This document shows, in pieces, positions 46,736 through 57,538 of a stretch of 64,000 nucleotides of DNA (position 1 is its first letter; every line of letters begins with the position of its first letter). The stretch is taken from positions 4,068,001 to 4,132,000 of the forward strand of contig NZ_CP029425.2 in assembly GCF_002278135.3 (NCBI RefSeq). Reading direction: 5' to 3'. Made by a program: the position numbers and the translations under genes. The notes below the pieces were generated by a model that had not been told where the DNA came from, made no database searches, and worked only from the letters and a program-made list of their open reading frames with translations. Source of the DNA: Bradyrhizobium ottawaense. Lineage in GTDB: Bacteria; Pseudomonadota; Alphaproteobacteria; Rhizobiales; Xanthobacteraceae.

Positions 46736-48112
46736 TCAGCTCTGCCGCATTTCCGGCAGCGTCATCCGGAAACAGGCGCCGCCCTCCGGTCCGTCCGCGA
46801 CCGAAACGTGGCCGCCATGCAGCTGCACGATCTCGCGCACCATGTTGAGGCCGAGGCCGGCACCGCGATCGAGCGGCGTCAGCCGGTAGAACGGCTCGAA
46901 GATCTGCTCGCGCTGACCGGCGGGAATGCCAGCGCCTTCGTCCGCGACCTCGATGCTCGCAGGCCTGCTGACGCGAATCCCGATCGTGCCGCGGCGCGGG
47001 CCGTGCTGGATTGCATTCTGCACGAGATTGGTCAGCGCGCGCTCCAGCGCCGCCGCATCGCCGATGGTCTCGATCGGTGTCGCCGGCGCGTCGAGGGCCA
47101 GCTCGTAGCCGGCGGCAATCGCCAGCGGCGCGAGATCGGCGCCGACGCTTTGCGCAACGGTGACGAGATTGACGCGCGTGAAGGGATGGCCGCAGCGGTC
47201 GATCCGCTGGATATCGAGCAATTGTTCGGCGAGCGTCGCCAGCCGCGCGGAATCCTCCAGCAGACGGGTCTTGTCCGGCCCAGGGGCCAGTGACTCCAGC
47301 CGGGTGTTCAGGATCGCGATCGGCGTACGAAGCTCGTGCGCGGCGTCGGCGACGAAGCGTTTGTGGCGGGCATAACCCTGGTCGAGCCGCGCCAGCGCGT
47401 CGTTGATCGCGCTCACGAGCGGCATGACCTCCAGCGGGATGCGCTCCACCGGCAGCCGCGCGCCGCGCTGATGGATGTCGATGCGCCGCGCCTCGTCCGC
47501 TGCGCTATCGAGCCCCCTGAACGCGCGCCGCACGATCATCGGCGTGGCGATGAACGTCGCCGTTCCCATCAGCAGCAGGCCGGGCAGGGCGATGCCGAGG
47601 AACGCAAGTGATGTCATGTACAGCGCCCTGGCGCCGGTCAGACGTCCTTGTGTCGCCGTGATGACCTGCACGTTGCCCGCATCGGTGTCGACCCGCTTCA
47701 GCCGTGCCGCCGGCTTGTGCGGATTGTCCTCGAACATCTGCCAGCCGAGCCGCGCCTGGCTGATCTGGTCGAGGCCGTTGCCGATCGCAGCGAATTCGGC
47801 CGGCACGGTGCCTTCGCTGAGCGAGTGGCCTTGCCGGTCGCGCACCAGAAACCAGAGGTCAGGTGTTTCACTGCGCAACTGCTTCAGCTCTGCGGTCGGC
47901 TGCAAGGCCAATCCGCCTTGCGCCTCGCGTGTGAGCGCGTGCTGGACGACGTCGATGACGCGGTCCTCGTCGCGCTCGGCCAGCACGAAGCCGGAGGCAC
48001 AGAGCCCGGCGAGGACGACCGCAACCAGCGCGACCAGGATCGCGGCCTGAAGCGAGAGCAGGCGCCAGCTCAGCCGCGAGCGCAGGCAATAGGGATCGTC
48101 GTGCTTGCTCAT
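46736..48112 (-). CDS. Sensor histidine kinase
   Basis: A 458-residue membrane kinase. Helices at about 20-45 and 166-190 enclose a periplasmic domain of about 120 residues. A HAMP-like linker follows, then the H-box DAAHELRTPIAIL (His259), N-box NLVQNAIQHGP, G1 DEGAGIPAG and G2 GAGLGLNMV. It overlaps the response-regulator gene by 4 bp. The stimulus is unknown; a shared box suggests control of the adjacent phospholipid methyltransferase-like gene. Confidence 0.92.
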   Translation of the reverse strand: MSKHDDPYCLRSRLSWRLLSLQAAILVALVAVVLAGLCASGFVLAERDEDRVIDVVQHALTREAQGGLALQPTAELKQLRSETPDLWFLVRDRQGHSLSEGTVPAEFAAIGNGLDQISQARLGWQMFEDNPHKPAARLKRVDTDAGNVQVITATQGRLTGARALYMTSLAFLGIALPGLLLMGTATFIATPMIVRRAFRGLDSAADEARRIDIHQRGARLPVERIPLEVMPLVSAINDALARLDQGYARHKRFVADAAHELRTPIAILNTRLESLAPGPDKTRLLEDSARLATLAEQLLDIQRIDRCGHPFTRVNLVTVAQSVGADLAPLAIAAGYELALDAPATPIETIGDAAALERALTNLVQNAIQHGPRRGTIGIRVSRPASIEVADEGAGIPAGQREQIFEPFYRLTPLDRGAGLGLNMVREIVQLHGGHVSVADGPEGGACFRMTLPEMRQS

Positions 48113-48783
48113 ATCAGCTTCTTGAGAAGATAGCCGACGCCACGGATTCCGTGGATCTCGATGCCCGCATCGGCTTCCGCGAGCTTTCGTCGGAGCCGCG
48201 ACACGTGCGTGTCGAGCGCGTTCGACTGGATCTCGTCGTCGAAATTGTAGACCGCCTCTTCGAGCGCCGAGCGCAGCACGGTCCGGCCCATGCGGCGGAC
48301 CAGGGCCTCGAGCACCAGCAGCTCCCGGCGCGGCAGCTCGAGCGGCACACCGTCGATGCTGGCCTCGCGGTGACTGAGGTCGAAGGCGAGGCGGCCGGCG
48401 CGGATCACATCAGGGGAGAGGCCGGCCGGCCGCCGCAGCACCGCGCGCAGCCGCGCCAGCAGCTCCTCGACGGCAAACGGTTTGGCCAGATAGTCGTCGG
48501 CGCCGCGATCGAGCCCGGCGACGCGGTCGGCGACCTCGCCGCGCGCCGTCAACACGATGATCGGCACGCCGTCGGCGCGGGCCCTCAGCTTCGGGATCAA
48601 GGCGAGACCGTCGCCATCGGGAAGCTGGCGATCGAGCAGGACGGCGGCGTGGACGTCGGCAGAAATGGCCTCCTCCGCCTCGGCGAGCGTTGGGGCATGG
48701 TCCACCACCATGTCGTAGCGCTTCAGCGCCGACGCCAGCGCGTCGGCCATTTCGGCCTCGTCCTCGACGAGCAAAATCCGCAT
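48109..48783 (-). CDS. OmpR/PhoB-type response regulator
   Basis: A 224-residue regulator. The receiver has acidic residues in VEDEAEM, the phospho-acceptor Asp51 in LLDRQLPDGDG, Thr in IIVLTARG and Lys in DYLAKPF. The winged-helix effector (about 130-224) ends THVSRLRRKLAEADAGIEIHGIRGVGYLL. The ATG at 48783 precedes the overlapping kinase gene. Upstream at 48828-48849 is an 11-bp-period direct repeat, a plausible autoregulatory site shared with the phospholipid methyltransferase-like gene. Confidence 0.93.
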   Translation of the reverse strand: MRILLVEDEAEMADALASALKRYDMVVDHAPTLAEAEEAISADVHAAVLLDRQLPDGDGLALIPKLRARADGVPIIVLTARGEVADRVAGLDRGADDYLAKPFAVEELLARLRAVLRRPAGLSPDVIRAGRLAFDLSHREASIDGVPLELPRRELLVLEALVRRMGRTVLRSALEEAVYNFDDEIQSNALDTHVSRLRRKLAEADAGIEIHGIRGVGYLLKKLI

Positions 48784-48827
48784 GATCCGGCACCTCAACC
48801 TCACCCGTGCCATTCTAGCGGCCGTAC

Positions 48828-48849
48828 CATTGCGGCAGCATTGCGGGAA
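48828..48849. promoter_or_regulatory. Candidate response-regulator box before the two-component operon
   Basis: CATTGCGGCAG followed directly by CATTGCGGGAA, two 11-bp direct repeats 45-66 bp before the response-regulator ATG. It matches the box at 46693-46714 at nearly every position, and both are followed by ACCTG. Confidence 0.65.
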
Positions 48850-48979
48850 CCTGCCGCGACAGAGTGGCCTTGAGCGGCCCCAGCCATGCGCGGAACGCGA
48901 CAGGGGCGGTCGGGCGGGGCTCAAGACACCGTCAGGGCCAGTCGTTATAACCGCCGAACTTGGTCAGGGAGGAACAAGA

Positions 48980-49306
48980 ATGATCTACGAAATGCGCATC
49001 TATCGTTGCGTGCCGGGCCGACTGCCGGCGCTGCTCAAGCGATTCGAGACCGCGACGCTGAAGATCTGGGAGAAGCACGGCATCAAGCAGGCCGGATTCT
49101 TCACGACGCTGATCGGTGACTCCAATCAGGAGCTGACCTATTTCCTGGCCTGGGACTCGCTCGCCGAGCGCGAGAAGAAGTGGGGCGCGTTCATGACCGA
49201 TCCGGATTGGATGAAAGCACGCGCCGAGAGCGAAGCGGACGGCCAGATCGTCGGCAATATCGTCAGCCAGCTCCTGACGCCGACTGCGTTCTCGGCTGTG
49301 AAGTAG
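48980..49306 (+). CDS. NIPSNAP-family protein
   Basis: A 108-residue protein of the dimeric alpha-beta-barrel group: MIYEMRIYRCVPGRLPALLKRF at the N-terminus, then TYFLAWDSLAEREKKWGAF. A strong AGGGAGGAA precedes the ATG. NIPSNAP proteins are small cytoplasmic proteins of uncertain function, often linked to catabolic or stress genes. It is divergent from the two-component operon and 127 bp before kdsA. Confidence 0.88.
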   Translation: MIYEMRIYRCVPGRLPALLKRFETATLKIWEKHGIKQAGFFTTLIGDSNQELTYFLAWDSLAEREKKWGAFMTDPDWMKARAESEADGQIVGNIVSQLLTPTAFSAVK

Positions 49307-49433
49307 GAACCTGCCGATGCAAGGGAGGCGCCGGGGAGCCCCGGCGCAACCCTGATATTCGACCGGCCCTGGCCGAATAGGGTTGATCCGACCCTCATGG
49401 CGGCTATGGTCGCGCCGAAACGAGGGATTTGCC

Positions 49434-50297
49434 TTGAGCTCTTCGCATTCAGCGGCGCCGGTCGTCACCATTGGCACGGTCAAGTTCGGCAATGATCTGC
49501 CGATCTCGATCATTGCAGGACCCTGCCAGCTCGAAAGCCGCCAGCATGCGCTGGAGGTCGCCTCCGCGCTCAAGGAGATCGCGGCACGGCTGAACATCGG
49601 CCTCGTCTACAAGACCTCGTTCGACAAGGCCAACCGCACCAGCGCGTCGGCGGCGCGCGGGCTGGGCCTCGCGCAGTCGCTGCCGATCTTCGCCGAAATC
49701 CGCTCCTCGCTCGGCCTGCCTGTCCTGACCGACGTGCACGATGCCGCGCAATGCGCCGAGGTGGCGCAGGCCGTGGACATCCTGCAGATCCCCGCCTTCC
49801 TCTGCCGGCAGACCGATCTGCTGCTGGCTGCCGCCGCAACCGGCAAGGTCGTCAACGTCAAGAAGGGGCAGTTCCTGGCGCCTTGGGACATGGCGAATGT
49901 CGTCACGAAGATTACCAGCGCTGATAATCCCAACGTGCTCGTCACCGAGCGCGGGGCGTCCTTCGGCTACAACACGCTGGTCTCCGACATGCGTGCGCTG
50001 CCGATCATGGCGCGGACCACCGGCGCGCCTGTCATCTTCGACGCCACTCATTCGGTGCAGCAGCCGGGCGGGAAGGGGACCTCGTCGGGCGGCGAGCGCG
50101 AATTCGTGCCGGTGCTCGCACGCGCCGCCGTGGCGGTCGGGGTCGCCGGTGTCTTCATCGAGACCCATCCCGATCCCGATCGCGCGCCGTCCGATGGGCC
50201 CAACATGGTGCCGCTGCGCGAGTTCGAGGCGCTGATCGCCAGGCTGATGGCCTTCGACGCGCTGGCCAAAGAATCTGTAAAAACCGGCCCGCGCTGA
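49434..50297 (+). CDS. kdsA: 3-deoxy-8-phosphooctulonate synthase KdsA
   Basis: Condenses phosphoenolpyruvate with arabinose 5-phosphate to Kdo 8-phosphate for lipopolysaccharide inner core. 287 residues. Seen are the [10 protein letters not shown] strand, [12 protein letters not shown], and [12 protein letters not shown] choose a TTG at 49434 ([11 protein letters not shown]), with GAGGG 7 nt upstream, over a TTG at 49383 that would add 17 non-family residues. Its stop shares one base with the start of the MFS gene (TGATG). Enolase, which makes its PEP substrate, is 4 kb downstream. Confidence 0.94.
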   Translation: MSSSHSAAPVVTIGTVKFGNDLPISIIAGPCQLESRQHALEVASALKEIAARLNIGLVYKTSFDKANRTSASAARGLGLAQSLPIFAEIRSSLGLPVLTDVHDAAQCAEVAQAVDILQIPAFLCRQTDLLLAAAATGKVVNVKKGQFLAPWDMANVVTKITSADNPNVLVTERGASFGYNTLVSDMRALPIMARTTGAPVIFDATHSVQQPGGKGTSSGGEREFVPVLARAAVAVGVAGVFIETHPDPDRAPSDGPNMVPLREFEALIARLMAFDALAKESVKTGPR

Positions 50298-51505
50298 TGC
50301 AGCAAGGCGAGGCGCGGCCGCACGATCAGGGCCTGCCGGCCGCCCTCTACGTCATCTCAGGTGCGAGCTTCGCCGCGGCGCTTTCGGCGCGCGCACTCGA
50401 TCCGGTGTTGCCGCATGTCGCCGAGGATTTTGGCGTCAGCATTGCCACCGCCGCAGGCTTTGCGGCGGTGTTCGCCTTCACCTTCTCGATCATCCAGCCC
50501 ATTGTCGGCGCCGCCGCCGATCTGTTCGGCAAGACGCGGCTGATGATAGGCTGCCTCGCGCTGCTCGGCCTTGCCAACATCCTGGGCGCGCTCTCGTCCT
50601 CGTTCTCGGTTCTGTTTGCGACCCGCATCCTCGCCGGCATCGGCTCCGGCGGCGTGTTTCCGGTGGCGCTGAGCCTGACCAGCGATCTCGTCGGGCCCGA
50701 GAAACGCCAGGTCGCGATCAGCCGCACGCTTGCCGGCGCCATGACCGGCAATCTGCTCGGCGCCTCGGCTTCCGGCCTGATCGGCGATTTTCTCGGCTGG
50801 CGCGGCGTGCTCGCGGTGCTGGGCGGGCTCGTGATCGTGGCGTCGATCGCGGTCGCTGCCGGCTTTCGCGGCGCCAAGGTCAAGCATCCGCCGAAGACGA
50901 GCCTGTCGGCGTTGAAGGCCGGCTATCGCACCATCTTCACCAACCCCAATGCCTATGTCTGCTATTCGGCGGTGTTCGTCGAAGGCTGCTGCGTGCTCGG
51001 CCTGTTTCCCTATATCGCCTCGTTCCTGTTCGAGCTCGGGCAGACCTCGCTGTCGATCGCCGGCATCGTCATCGCGGGCTTTGCGGTCGGCGGTTTGTTC
51101 TACACGCTGACGGTGTCGCGCCTGCTGCCCTGGCTGGGCATGAAGGGCATGATGATCGCGGGCATGACGCTGGTCGCCTCACAACTCGTCGCCGTGGCCT
51201 TCGGGCCGCGCTGGGAGGTCCAGGCGCTCAATCTCATCGTCATGGGCTGGGGCTTCTACATCGCCCATGGCTGTCTCCAGGTGTTTGCCAGCGAGCTCTC
51301 GGTCGAGGCGCGCGCCACCGCGCTGTCGCTGCATTCGTTCTTCTTCTTCATGGGGCAGACGGTCGGGCCGCTCGCCTATGGCTTCGGGCTCCAGCATGCC
51401 GGCAAGATGCCGACCCTGTTCGCGAGCGCTGCGATCATGGTCGTGCTGGGCTGCGTCTGCGCCCGGCTGCTCAAGCAGCGGGCGCCGGCGGATGCGCGCG
51501 TTTAA
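50297..51505 (+). CDS. MFS transporter (co-transcribed with kdsA)
   Basis: A 402-residue 12-helix transporter of the drug/metabolite exporter kind. Helices begin near residue 17 (LYVISGASFAAALSA); the motif-A region is GAAADLFGKTRLM and the ARATALSLHSFFFFMGQ region is in the second half. The ATG overlaps the kdsA stop by 1 bp (TGATG), so translation is coupled. The substrate is unknown. Confidence 0.88.
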   Translation: MQQGEARPHDQGLPAALYVISGASFAAALSARALDPVLPHVAEDFGVSIATAAGFAAVFAFTFSIIQPIVGAAADLFGKTRLMIGCLALLGLANILGALSSSFSVLFATRILAGIGSGGVFPVALSLTSDLVGPEKRQVAISRTLAGAMTGNLLGASASGLIGDFLGWRGVLAVLGGLVIVASIAVAAGFRGAKVKHPPKTSLSALKAGYRTIFTNPNAYVCYSAVFVEGCCVLGLFPYIASFLFELGQTSLSIAGIVIAGFAVGGLFYTLTVSRLLPWLGMKGMMIAGMTLVASQLVAVAFGPRWEVQALNLIVMGWGFYIAHGCLQVFASELSVEARATALSLHSFFFFMGQTVGPLAYGFGLQHAGKMPTLFASAAIMVVLGCVCARLLKQRAPADARV

Positions 51506-51617
51506 GCGCTATGGTGTGGGACTAACCAGTCAGCTATCTGTCGCCTCTGCCGCGATGGGCTGTCGGGCGAGAGGCGCCTGGTCTATTGTCCAGATTATCA
51601 CCTGTGTGTCCTGCGCC

Positions 51618-52108
51618 ATGTCAACGCAATTTGAGATCGAAGACCTTCACCGCGAGCCGAAAAGGGACGCGCTGCTCCTCCTGAACAATGCGAGCGCGCG
51701 CGAGACTTCGTTGCTCACGCCGGAGCGGTTCGACCGATTGATCGGATCGGCGCGGCTGGCGCTGTTCGTTCAACCCGACGCAGCGCTTCTGCTGGCGTTC
51801 GAACAATCCGACGACTACGACGGCGGACACTTTCTTTGGTTTCGCGGTCGGTCGACAGATTTCTCTATGTCGACCGGGTTATCGTTGCCGAGGCGTACCG
51901 GCGCCACGGTATCGGACGCTTGCTCTACGCCCATCTGCTGGAGCGCGCGGGGGAGCTCGGCCATACCCGCGTCGTTTGCGAGGTGAACCTCGATCCGCCC
52001 AACCCTGTCTCCGACAGATTCCATGCAGCCCTGGGCTTTGTCGAGGTTGGAAGGGCAACCATCGAAAACGGCGCGAAGACCGTGCGCTATCTCGCCGCCA
52101 ATTTGTAG
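51618..52108 (+). pseudogene. GNAT N-acetyltransferase, frameshifted
   Basis: The two reading frames together encode one GNAT protein of about 163 residues. The first frame starts MSTQFEIEDLHREPKRDALL and reads to HFLWFRGR. The second frame resumes at about 51850 with DRFLYVDRVIVAEAYRRHG, including the acetyl-CoA loop RRHGIGRLLY, and ends EVNLDPPNPVSDRFHAALGF...KTVRYLAANL. The junction lies within 51835-51852, in the slippage-prone CGGTCGGTCG, and is consistent with loss of one base. No typical slippery heptamer for programmed frameshifting is present, so this is a recent pseudogene or a sequencing error. Intact alleles would be expected in relatives. Confidence 0.75.
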
Positions 52109-52176
52109 GACGAGCATGGTTGCCAGCGCCAACTTTGTCGCGTTCCAAAGCCGCGGAAAATGCGACCGGTTGGCCG

Positions 52177-52629
52177 CTAACCCCGCCCGCGATAGGGCGC
52201 AACGCCTTGCTCGGGCACCCACAGGCCCTTGGGCACGCGGCCGGTCTGCCAGAACACGTCGATCGGGATGCCACCGCGCGGATACCAGTAGCCGCCGATC
52301 CGCAGCCATTTCGGCTTGATCTCGCTCGCAATGCGCTTGCCGATCATGACGGTGCAGTCCTCGTGGAACGCGCCGTGATTGCGGAAGCTCGCGATGTAGA
52401 GTTTCAGCGATTTCGATTCCAGCAGCCACGCACCCGGCGCGTAGTCGATCATCAGATGCGCGAAATCCGGCTGGCCCGTGACCGGGCAGAGCGAGGTGAA
52501 TTCCGGCACGGTGAAGCGCACCAGATAGTCGGTGCCCTTTTGCGGATTGGGCACGCGGTCGAGCTGGGCATCTTCCGGTGTGTGCGGCCATTCGACCGCG
52601 CGGCCGAGCTGGAGGGATTTCTTCGCCAT
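52177..52629 (-). CDS. queF: NADPH-dependent 7-cyano-7-deazaguanine reductase QueF
   Basis: Reduces preQ0 to preQ1 in queuosine tRNA-modification synthesis. The 150-residue unimodular form has the catalytic Cys48 and Asp55 in [15 protein letters not shown] and NHGAFHEDC near residues 85-93. I choose the ATG at 52629 ([10 protein letters not shown]) with AAGGA upstream; a GTG 9 bp upstream is too close to the ribosome site. It is a stand-alone gene here, with no queC/D/E adjacent. Confidence 0.95.
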   Translation of the reverse strand: MAKKSLQLGRAVEWPHTPEDAQLDRVPNPQKGTDYLVRFTVPEFTSLCPVTGQPDFAHLMIDYAPGAWLLESKSLKLYIASFRNHGAFHEDCTVMIGKRIASEIKPKWLRIGGYWYPRGGIPIDVFWQTGRVPKGLWVPEQGVAPYRGRG

Positions 52630-52644
52630 CGTCGTCACATCCTT

Positions 52645-52750
52645 TGGAGCATGATCCGGACCCGAAGGGCCGCGTTAGCGCAAAGTGGGCACCGGTTTTC
52701 CGAAAGATCATGTTCAACAGAAATCGGAGCGCGACAAGATCGCGCTCCAG
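52645..52750. repeat. Palindromic intergenic repeat, family E
   Basis: It opens GAGCATGATCCGGA, contains AAAGTGGGCACCGGTTTTCC and AAAGATCATGTTC, and ends in a perfect 9-bp hairpin, GGAGCGCGA-N5-TCGCGCTCC (52726-52748). The GATCATG motifs at both ends are inverted. I recognise the GTGGGCACCGGTTTTCCG core as a common Bradyrhizobium intergenic repeat. Confidence 0.8.
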
Positions 52751-52783
52751 AGGATGCCGGGATGGACGCAAATGCCGCTGCCG

Positions 52784-53761
52784 TCAACCGGCGGCAATTG
52801 TCTGGATCAGCACGATGCGATCGTTGCCGGACTCGCAGCTCCAGAGTTCGCCCGGTCGGCCGTCGAGCTGGCGCACATTGGCGTTGGCCTTGTCGCTCGC
52901 GAACACGTTGAACCGCTCGGTGGCGGGATCGAAGCGGACAATCGCGTTGGCGGAGAAATCGGTCAGCCAGACCTTGTCCTTGTCGTCGACGAAGACGGCG
53001 TAGGCGCGGGGACGCTCGCCCGGCAGCTTCCAGTTCTTCCACGACCCATCGGCGGGATCGTGCACCGAGACATGGCCGCTGTTCCATTCGCTGACCCAGA
53101 TCCGGCTCTTCGAATCCGACCAGACGCGCCGCGATCCCTGGCTTGGCGTTGGCGGCTCGACAACGCTGGCATGGCCGGTCGCCAGATCGATCCTGGCGAT
53201 ATAGCTGCCGGCAAGCGAGGCGTACCAGACCTCGCCCTTGGGCGTCACGGTGATGCCATAGGGGCCGACGCCCTTGGGCGCCCTGAACACATTCATGTCG
53301 CCGGACTTCGGCGCGAGGCGGCCGTAATAGCCGGACTGGCCGGTGAACCAGTAAGTGCCTTCCTTGTCGAACACGCCGGTGTTGAGATTGGCCGAGGCGA
53401 ACTTTTCCGGCAGGCGGAACAGCGTGACCTTGAGATCGCCGGGATCGACCCGTGCGATCGCGTTCTGGCCGCCCTCGGTGATCCAGGGCGCGCCATCGGG
53501 GCCGATGGTCACGCCATGCGGAGCGGCGCCCTGACCGAGGCCGACGGTCTTGAAACTGCCATCCCGGGGATCGAGCCTGCCGAGCAAGCCCTTGCCCTGC
53601 GCCGTGAACCAGACCGAACCGTCAGGGGCGGGCGTGAGATCGTGCAGGCCGATACCGGCACGGATCGGGAAGTATTTCGTCCGGAACGGGCCCTCTTGGG
53701 CAAAACTTGGGCGAGCCACGAACAGGGCGGTGCTGGAAGCAAGAAACTGGCGGCGATTCAT
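52784..53761 (-). CDS. Vgb-like beta-propeller lyase/esterase family protein, Tat-type signal
   Basis: A 325-residue exported protein. The N-terminus MNRRQFLASSTALFVARPSF is a twin-arginine-type signal. The mature chain is a six- or seven-bladed propeller with repeated HG(V/I)T, DLTPAPDGSVWFTAQ, GITVTPKGEVWYASL and KVWLTDFSANAI elements, as in streptogramin (virginiamycin B) lyases and SMP-30-like proteins. Family members of this kind in rhizobia rarely act on antibiotics. The ATG at 53761 is chosen; a frame start at 53863 is not supported. Function open. Confidence 0.8.
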   Translation of the reverse strand: MNRRQFLASSTALFVARPSFAQEGPFRTKYFPIRAGIGLHDLTPAPDGSVWFTAQGKGLLGRLDPRDGSFKTVGLGQGAAPHGVTIGPDGAPWITEGGQNAIARVDPGDLKVTLFRLPEKFASANLNTGVFDKEGTYWFTGQSGYYGRLAPKSGDMNVFRAPKGVGPYGITVTPKGEVWYASLAGSYIARIDLATGHASVVEPPTPSQGSRRVWSDSKSRIWVSEWNSGHVSVHDPADGSWKNWKLPGERPRAYAVFVDDKDKVWLTDFSANAIVRFDPATERFNVFASDKANANVRQLDGRPGELWSCESGNDRIVLIQTIAAG

Positions 53762-53892
53762 GGCGTTACCCCGACTGCTTGGGATTGAGGATGCACGCAC
53801 AGACCCGATGCCCTCGACCTTAATCCTGGCGACTTCACGCGTCAGTCGAAGTGCCACCCTCAAGCGTTCACATTTGCTTGCGGCCCGTGTAA

Positions 53893-55221
<1,329 letters not shown>

Positions 55222-55265
55222 GCCAGCGCTTCGACTCGAGAAAAGACGGACAGGGGAGGATCGAC

Positions 55266-56399
55266 ATGAGCGACGGCAAGACCGGACTGCAACTGCGTTC
55301 GCTGCTGAAGAAGAGTGGCGAGCTGGAATTGTCGCTCGTGAATGTCCCGACGCCGGAGCCGGCCGACGATGAGGTCGTGGTTCGCGTCGAGGCCACGCCG
55401 ATCAACCCGTCCGATCTCGGCCTCCTGATCGGGCCCGCCGACATGTCCGCCGCCAAGGCGTCCGGCACGAAGGAGATGCCGGTCATCACCGCGACAATGC
55501 CGGAGGCTGCGATGCGGATGATGGGAGCCCGGCTCGATCAGTCGCTGCCGGTCGGCAACGAGGGCGCCGGCACGGTGATCGCGGCCGGATCGTCGGACGC
55601 CGCGAAGGCGCTGATCGGCAAGACGGTGTCGATGATCGGCGGCGCGATGTACACGCAGTACCGCGTGCTGAAGGTCCGCGACGTCATGGAGCTGCCGGCG
55701 GGCACCACGGCCGCCGACGGCGCGTCCTGGTTCGTCAATCCGCTGACCGCGCTCGGCATGACCGAGACGATGCGGCGGGAGGGCCACAAGGCGCTCGTGC
55801 ACACGGCAGCTGCGTCCAATCTCGGCCAGATGCTCAACAAGATCTGCATCAAGGACGGCATCGGCCTCGTCAACATCGTCCGGAGCAAGGAGCAGGCCGA
55901 TATCCTGCACAAGATCGGCGCCAAGCACGTCGTGGATTCCAGCGCGCCGAGCTTCACAGACGATCTCACCAATGCGCTGGTCGAGACCGGCGCCACGATC
56001 GCCTTCGACGCCATCGGCGGCGGCAAGCTGGCCAGCCAGATTCTGACCGCCATGGAAGTTGCCGCCAACAAGACGGCGAAGGAATACAGCCGCTACGGCT
56101 CCAACGTGTACAAGCAGATCTACATTTACGGCAGCCTGGACAACCGTCCGACCGAATTGAGCCGGTCGTTCGGACTGACCTGGGGCGTCGGTGGCTGGCT
56201 GCTGACGCCGTTCCTCCAGAACATCGGCCCGGCCGAGATCGGACGGTTGCGCCAGCGCGTCGCGTCCGAGCTCAAGACCACCTTCGCCAGTCACTACACC
56301 AAGGTGGTGTCGCTGACCGAGGTGCTTGATCCCGCCAACATCGCCGTGTACGCCAAACGTGCCACTGGCGAAAAATTCCTCATCAACCCAAATAAATAA
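55266..56399 (+). CDS. Zinc-type / quinone-oxidoreductase-like MDR dehydrogenase
   Basis: A 377-residue medium-chain dehydrogenase-like protein. It has the GroES-like N-domain (VVVRVEATPINPSDLGLL) and an NAD(P) fold (VHTAAASNLGQMLNKIC in place of the usual GxGxxG, then VNIVRSKEQAD). No catalytic-zinc Cys-His-Cys set is visible, so it resembles the zinc-independent quinone oxidoreductase/enoyl reductase branch. GGGGAGGA precedes the ATG. It follows eno by 44 bp and may be co-transcribed with it. Substrate unknown. Confidence 0.85.
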   Translation: MSDGKTGLQLRSLLKKSGELELSLVNVPTPEPADDEVVVRVEATPINPSDLGLLIGPADMSAAKASGTKEMPVITATMPEAAMRMMGARLDQSLPVGNEGAGTVIAAGSSDAAKALIGKTVSMIGGAMYTQYRVLKVRDVMELPAGTTAADGASWFVNPLTALGMTETMRREGHKALVHTAAASNLGQMLNKICIKDGIGLVNIVRSKEQADILHKIGAKHVVDSSAPSFTDDLTNALVETGATIAFDAIGGGKLASQILTAMEVAANKTAKEYSRYGSNVYKQIYIYGSLDNRPTELSRSFGLTWGVGGWLLTPFLQNIGPAEIGRLRQRVASELKTTFASHYTKVVSLTEVLDPANIAVYAKRATGEKFLINPNK

Positions 56400-56511
56400 T
56401 CGTGATCTGCGACGGCAGGTCATCGAAGGAAGGTCTTGCCTTCTGAGCGAAGCGGGGGATTATTCCGCCGCCATTGAATGCGGAAAACCGCAAGGCTCAG
56501 AAGGGGACTCC

Positions 56512-57510
56512 ATGACCGATCTCAATCGTCGTCATTTGCTCGCTGGCGCCGCTGCCGTCGGCGCGGCCGCAGTAACCGGCCTCCGACCGGCCGCCGTCAA
56601 TGCCGCGGTGCCGCAGGCCGGGACGCAGGCGCCGGGCTTCTATCGCTACAAGGTCGGCGCTTTCGAGTGCACGTCGATCAATGACGGTGCGCGCACCTTC
56701 CCGATGCCGGATAAGTTCGTCGCCAACCTGCAGAAGGACGAGGCGCTGGCCGCCGGCGAGGCGGCCTACATGCCGAAGGGCATGGTCACGGTGCCGTTCA
56801 ACCCGCAGCTCATCAACACCGGCTCCAAGCTCGTCTTGATCGACACCGGCAACGGCATTGCGAATTTCGAGGCCAGCAAGGGCGCCGTCGGGCGGACCCT
56901 GCAGAATCTCCAGGCTGCCGGCGTCGAGGCGAAGAACATTGACGTGGTGCTGCTCTCACATCTGCACCCCGATCACACCAATGGCATTCGTCTCGCCGAC
57001 GGCGCGCTCGCATTCCCCAATGCGGAGATCATGGTGCCGGGCAAGGACTGGGAGTTCTGGACCAGCGAGGGCAACGCCGCCAAGGCCGAGTCCAATCCGA
57101 TGATGAAGAATTACTTCGCCAACGTGAAGAAGACCTTCGCCGGCCTCGAATCCAAGGTGACCAAATACGAGTGGGGCAAGGAGGTCGCGCCGGGCATCAC
57201 CTCGATCGCAACCCCGGGCCACACGCCGGGCCACACCTCGTTCGCTGTCGCGTCCGGCGATGCCAAGGTGCTGATCCAGTCCGACGTCACCAACATCCCG
57301 GAATTCTTCCTGCGCAATCCCGACTGGCACGTGATGTTCGACAACGATGCCGCGCTGGCGCAGGAGACGCGCCACAAATTCTACGACATGGCGGCGGCGG
57401 AGAAGGCGACCGTCATCGGCTTCCACTTCACGTTCCCGGCGGTCGGCCATGTCGAGAAGGACGGCGCCAAATATCGCCTGATCCCGTCGGCGTGGAATCC
57501 GACGATCTGA
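56512..57510 (+). CDS. Metallo-beta-lactamase-fold hydrolase with Tat-type signal
   Basis: A 332-residue exported hydrolase. The leader MTDLNRRHLLAGAAAVGAAA carries a twin-arginine motif. The metal-binding motif HLHPDH is at residues 150-155 (LLSHLHPDHTNG), with further ligands in ATPGHTPGHTSF and the Asp of LIQSDVTN. Such enzymes include lactonases and hydrolases of small molecules. AAGGGGA lies before the ATG; the upstream open frame overlaps non-coding sequence. A strong terminator follows at 57539-57568. Confidence 0.88.
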   Translation: MTDLNRRHLLAGAAAVGAAAVTGLRPAAVNAAVPQAGTQAPGFYRYKVGAFECTSINDGARTFPMPDKFVANLQKDEALAAGEAAYMPKGMVTVPFNPQLINTGSKLVLIDTGNGIANFEASKGAVGRTLQNLQAAGVEAKNIDVVLLSHLHPDHTNGIRLADGALAFPNAEIMVPGKDWEFWTSEGNAAKAESNPMMKNYFANVKKTFAGLESKVTKYEWGKEVAPGITSIATPGHTPGHTSFAVASGDAKVLIQSDVTNIPEFFLRNPDWHVMFDNDAALAQETRHKFYDMAAAEKATVIGFHFTFPAVGHVEKDGAKYRLIPSAWNPTI

Positions 57511-57538
57511 TCGGGACCTGCAGCTTTGCGCGTACGTT

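Noticed and set aside
51830..51860. Programmed -1 frameshift in the GNAT gene
   Set aside because: No slippery heptamer of the X XXY YYZ type and no obvious stimulatory hairpin; simple mutation is more likely.
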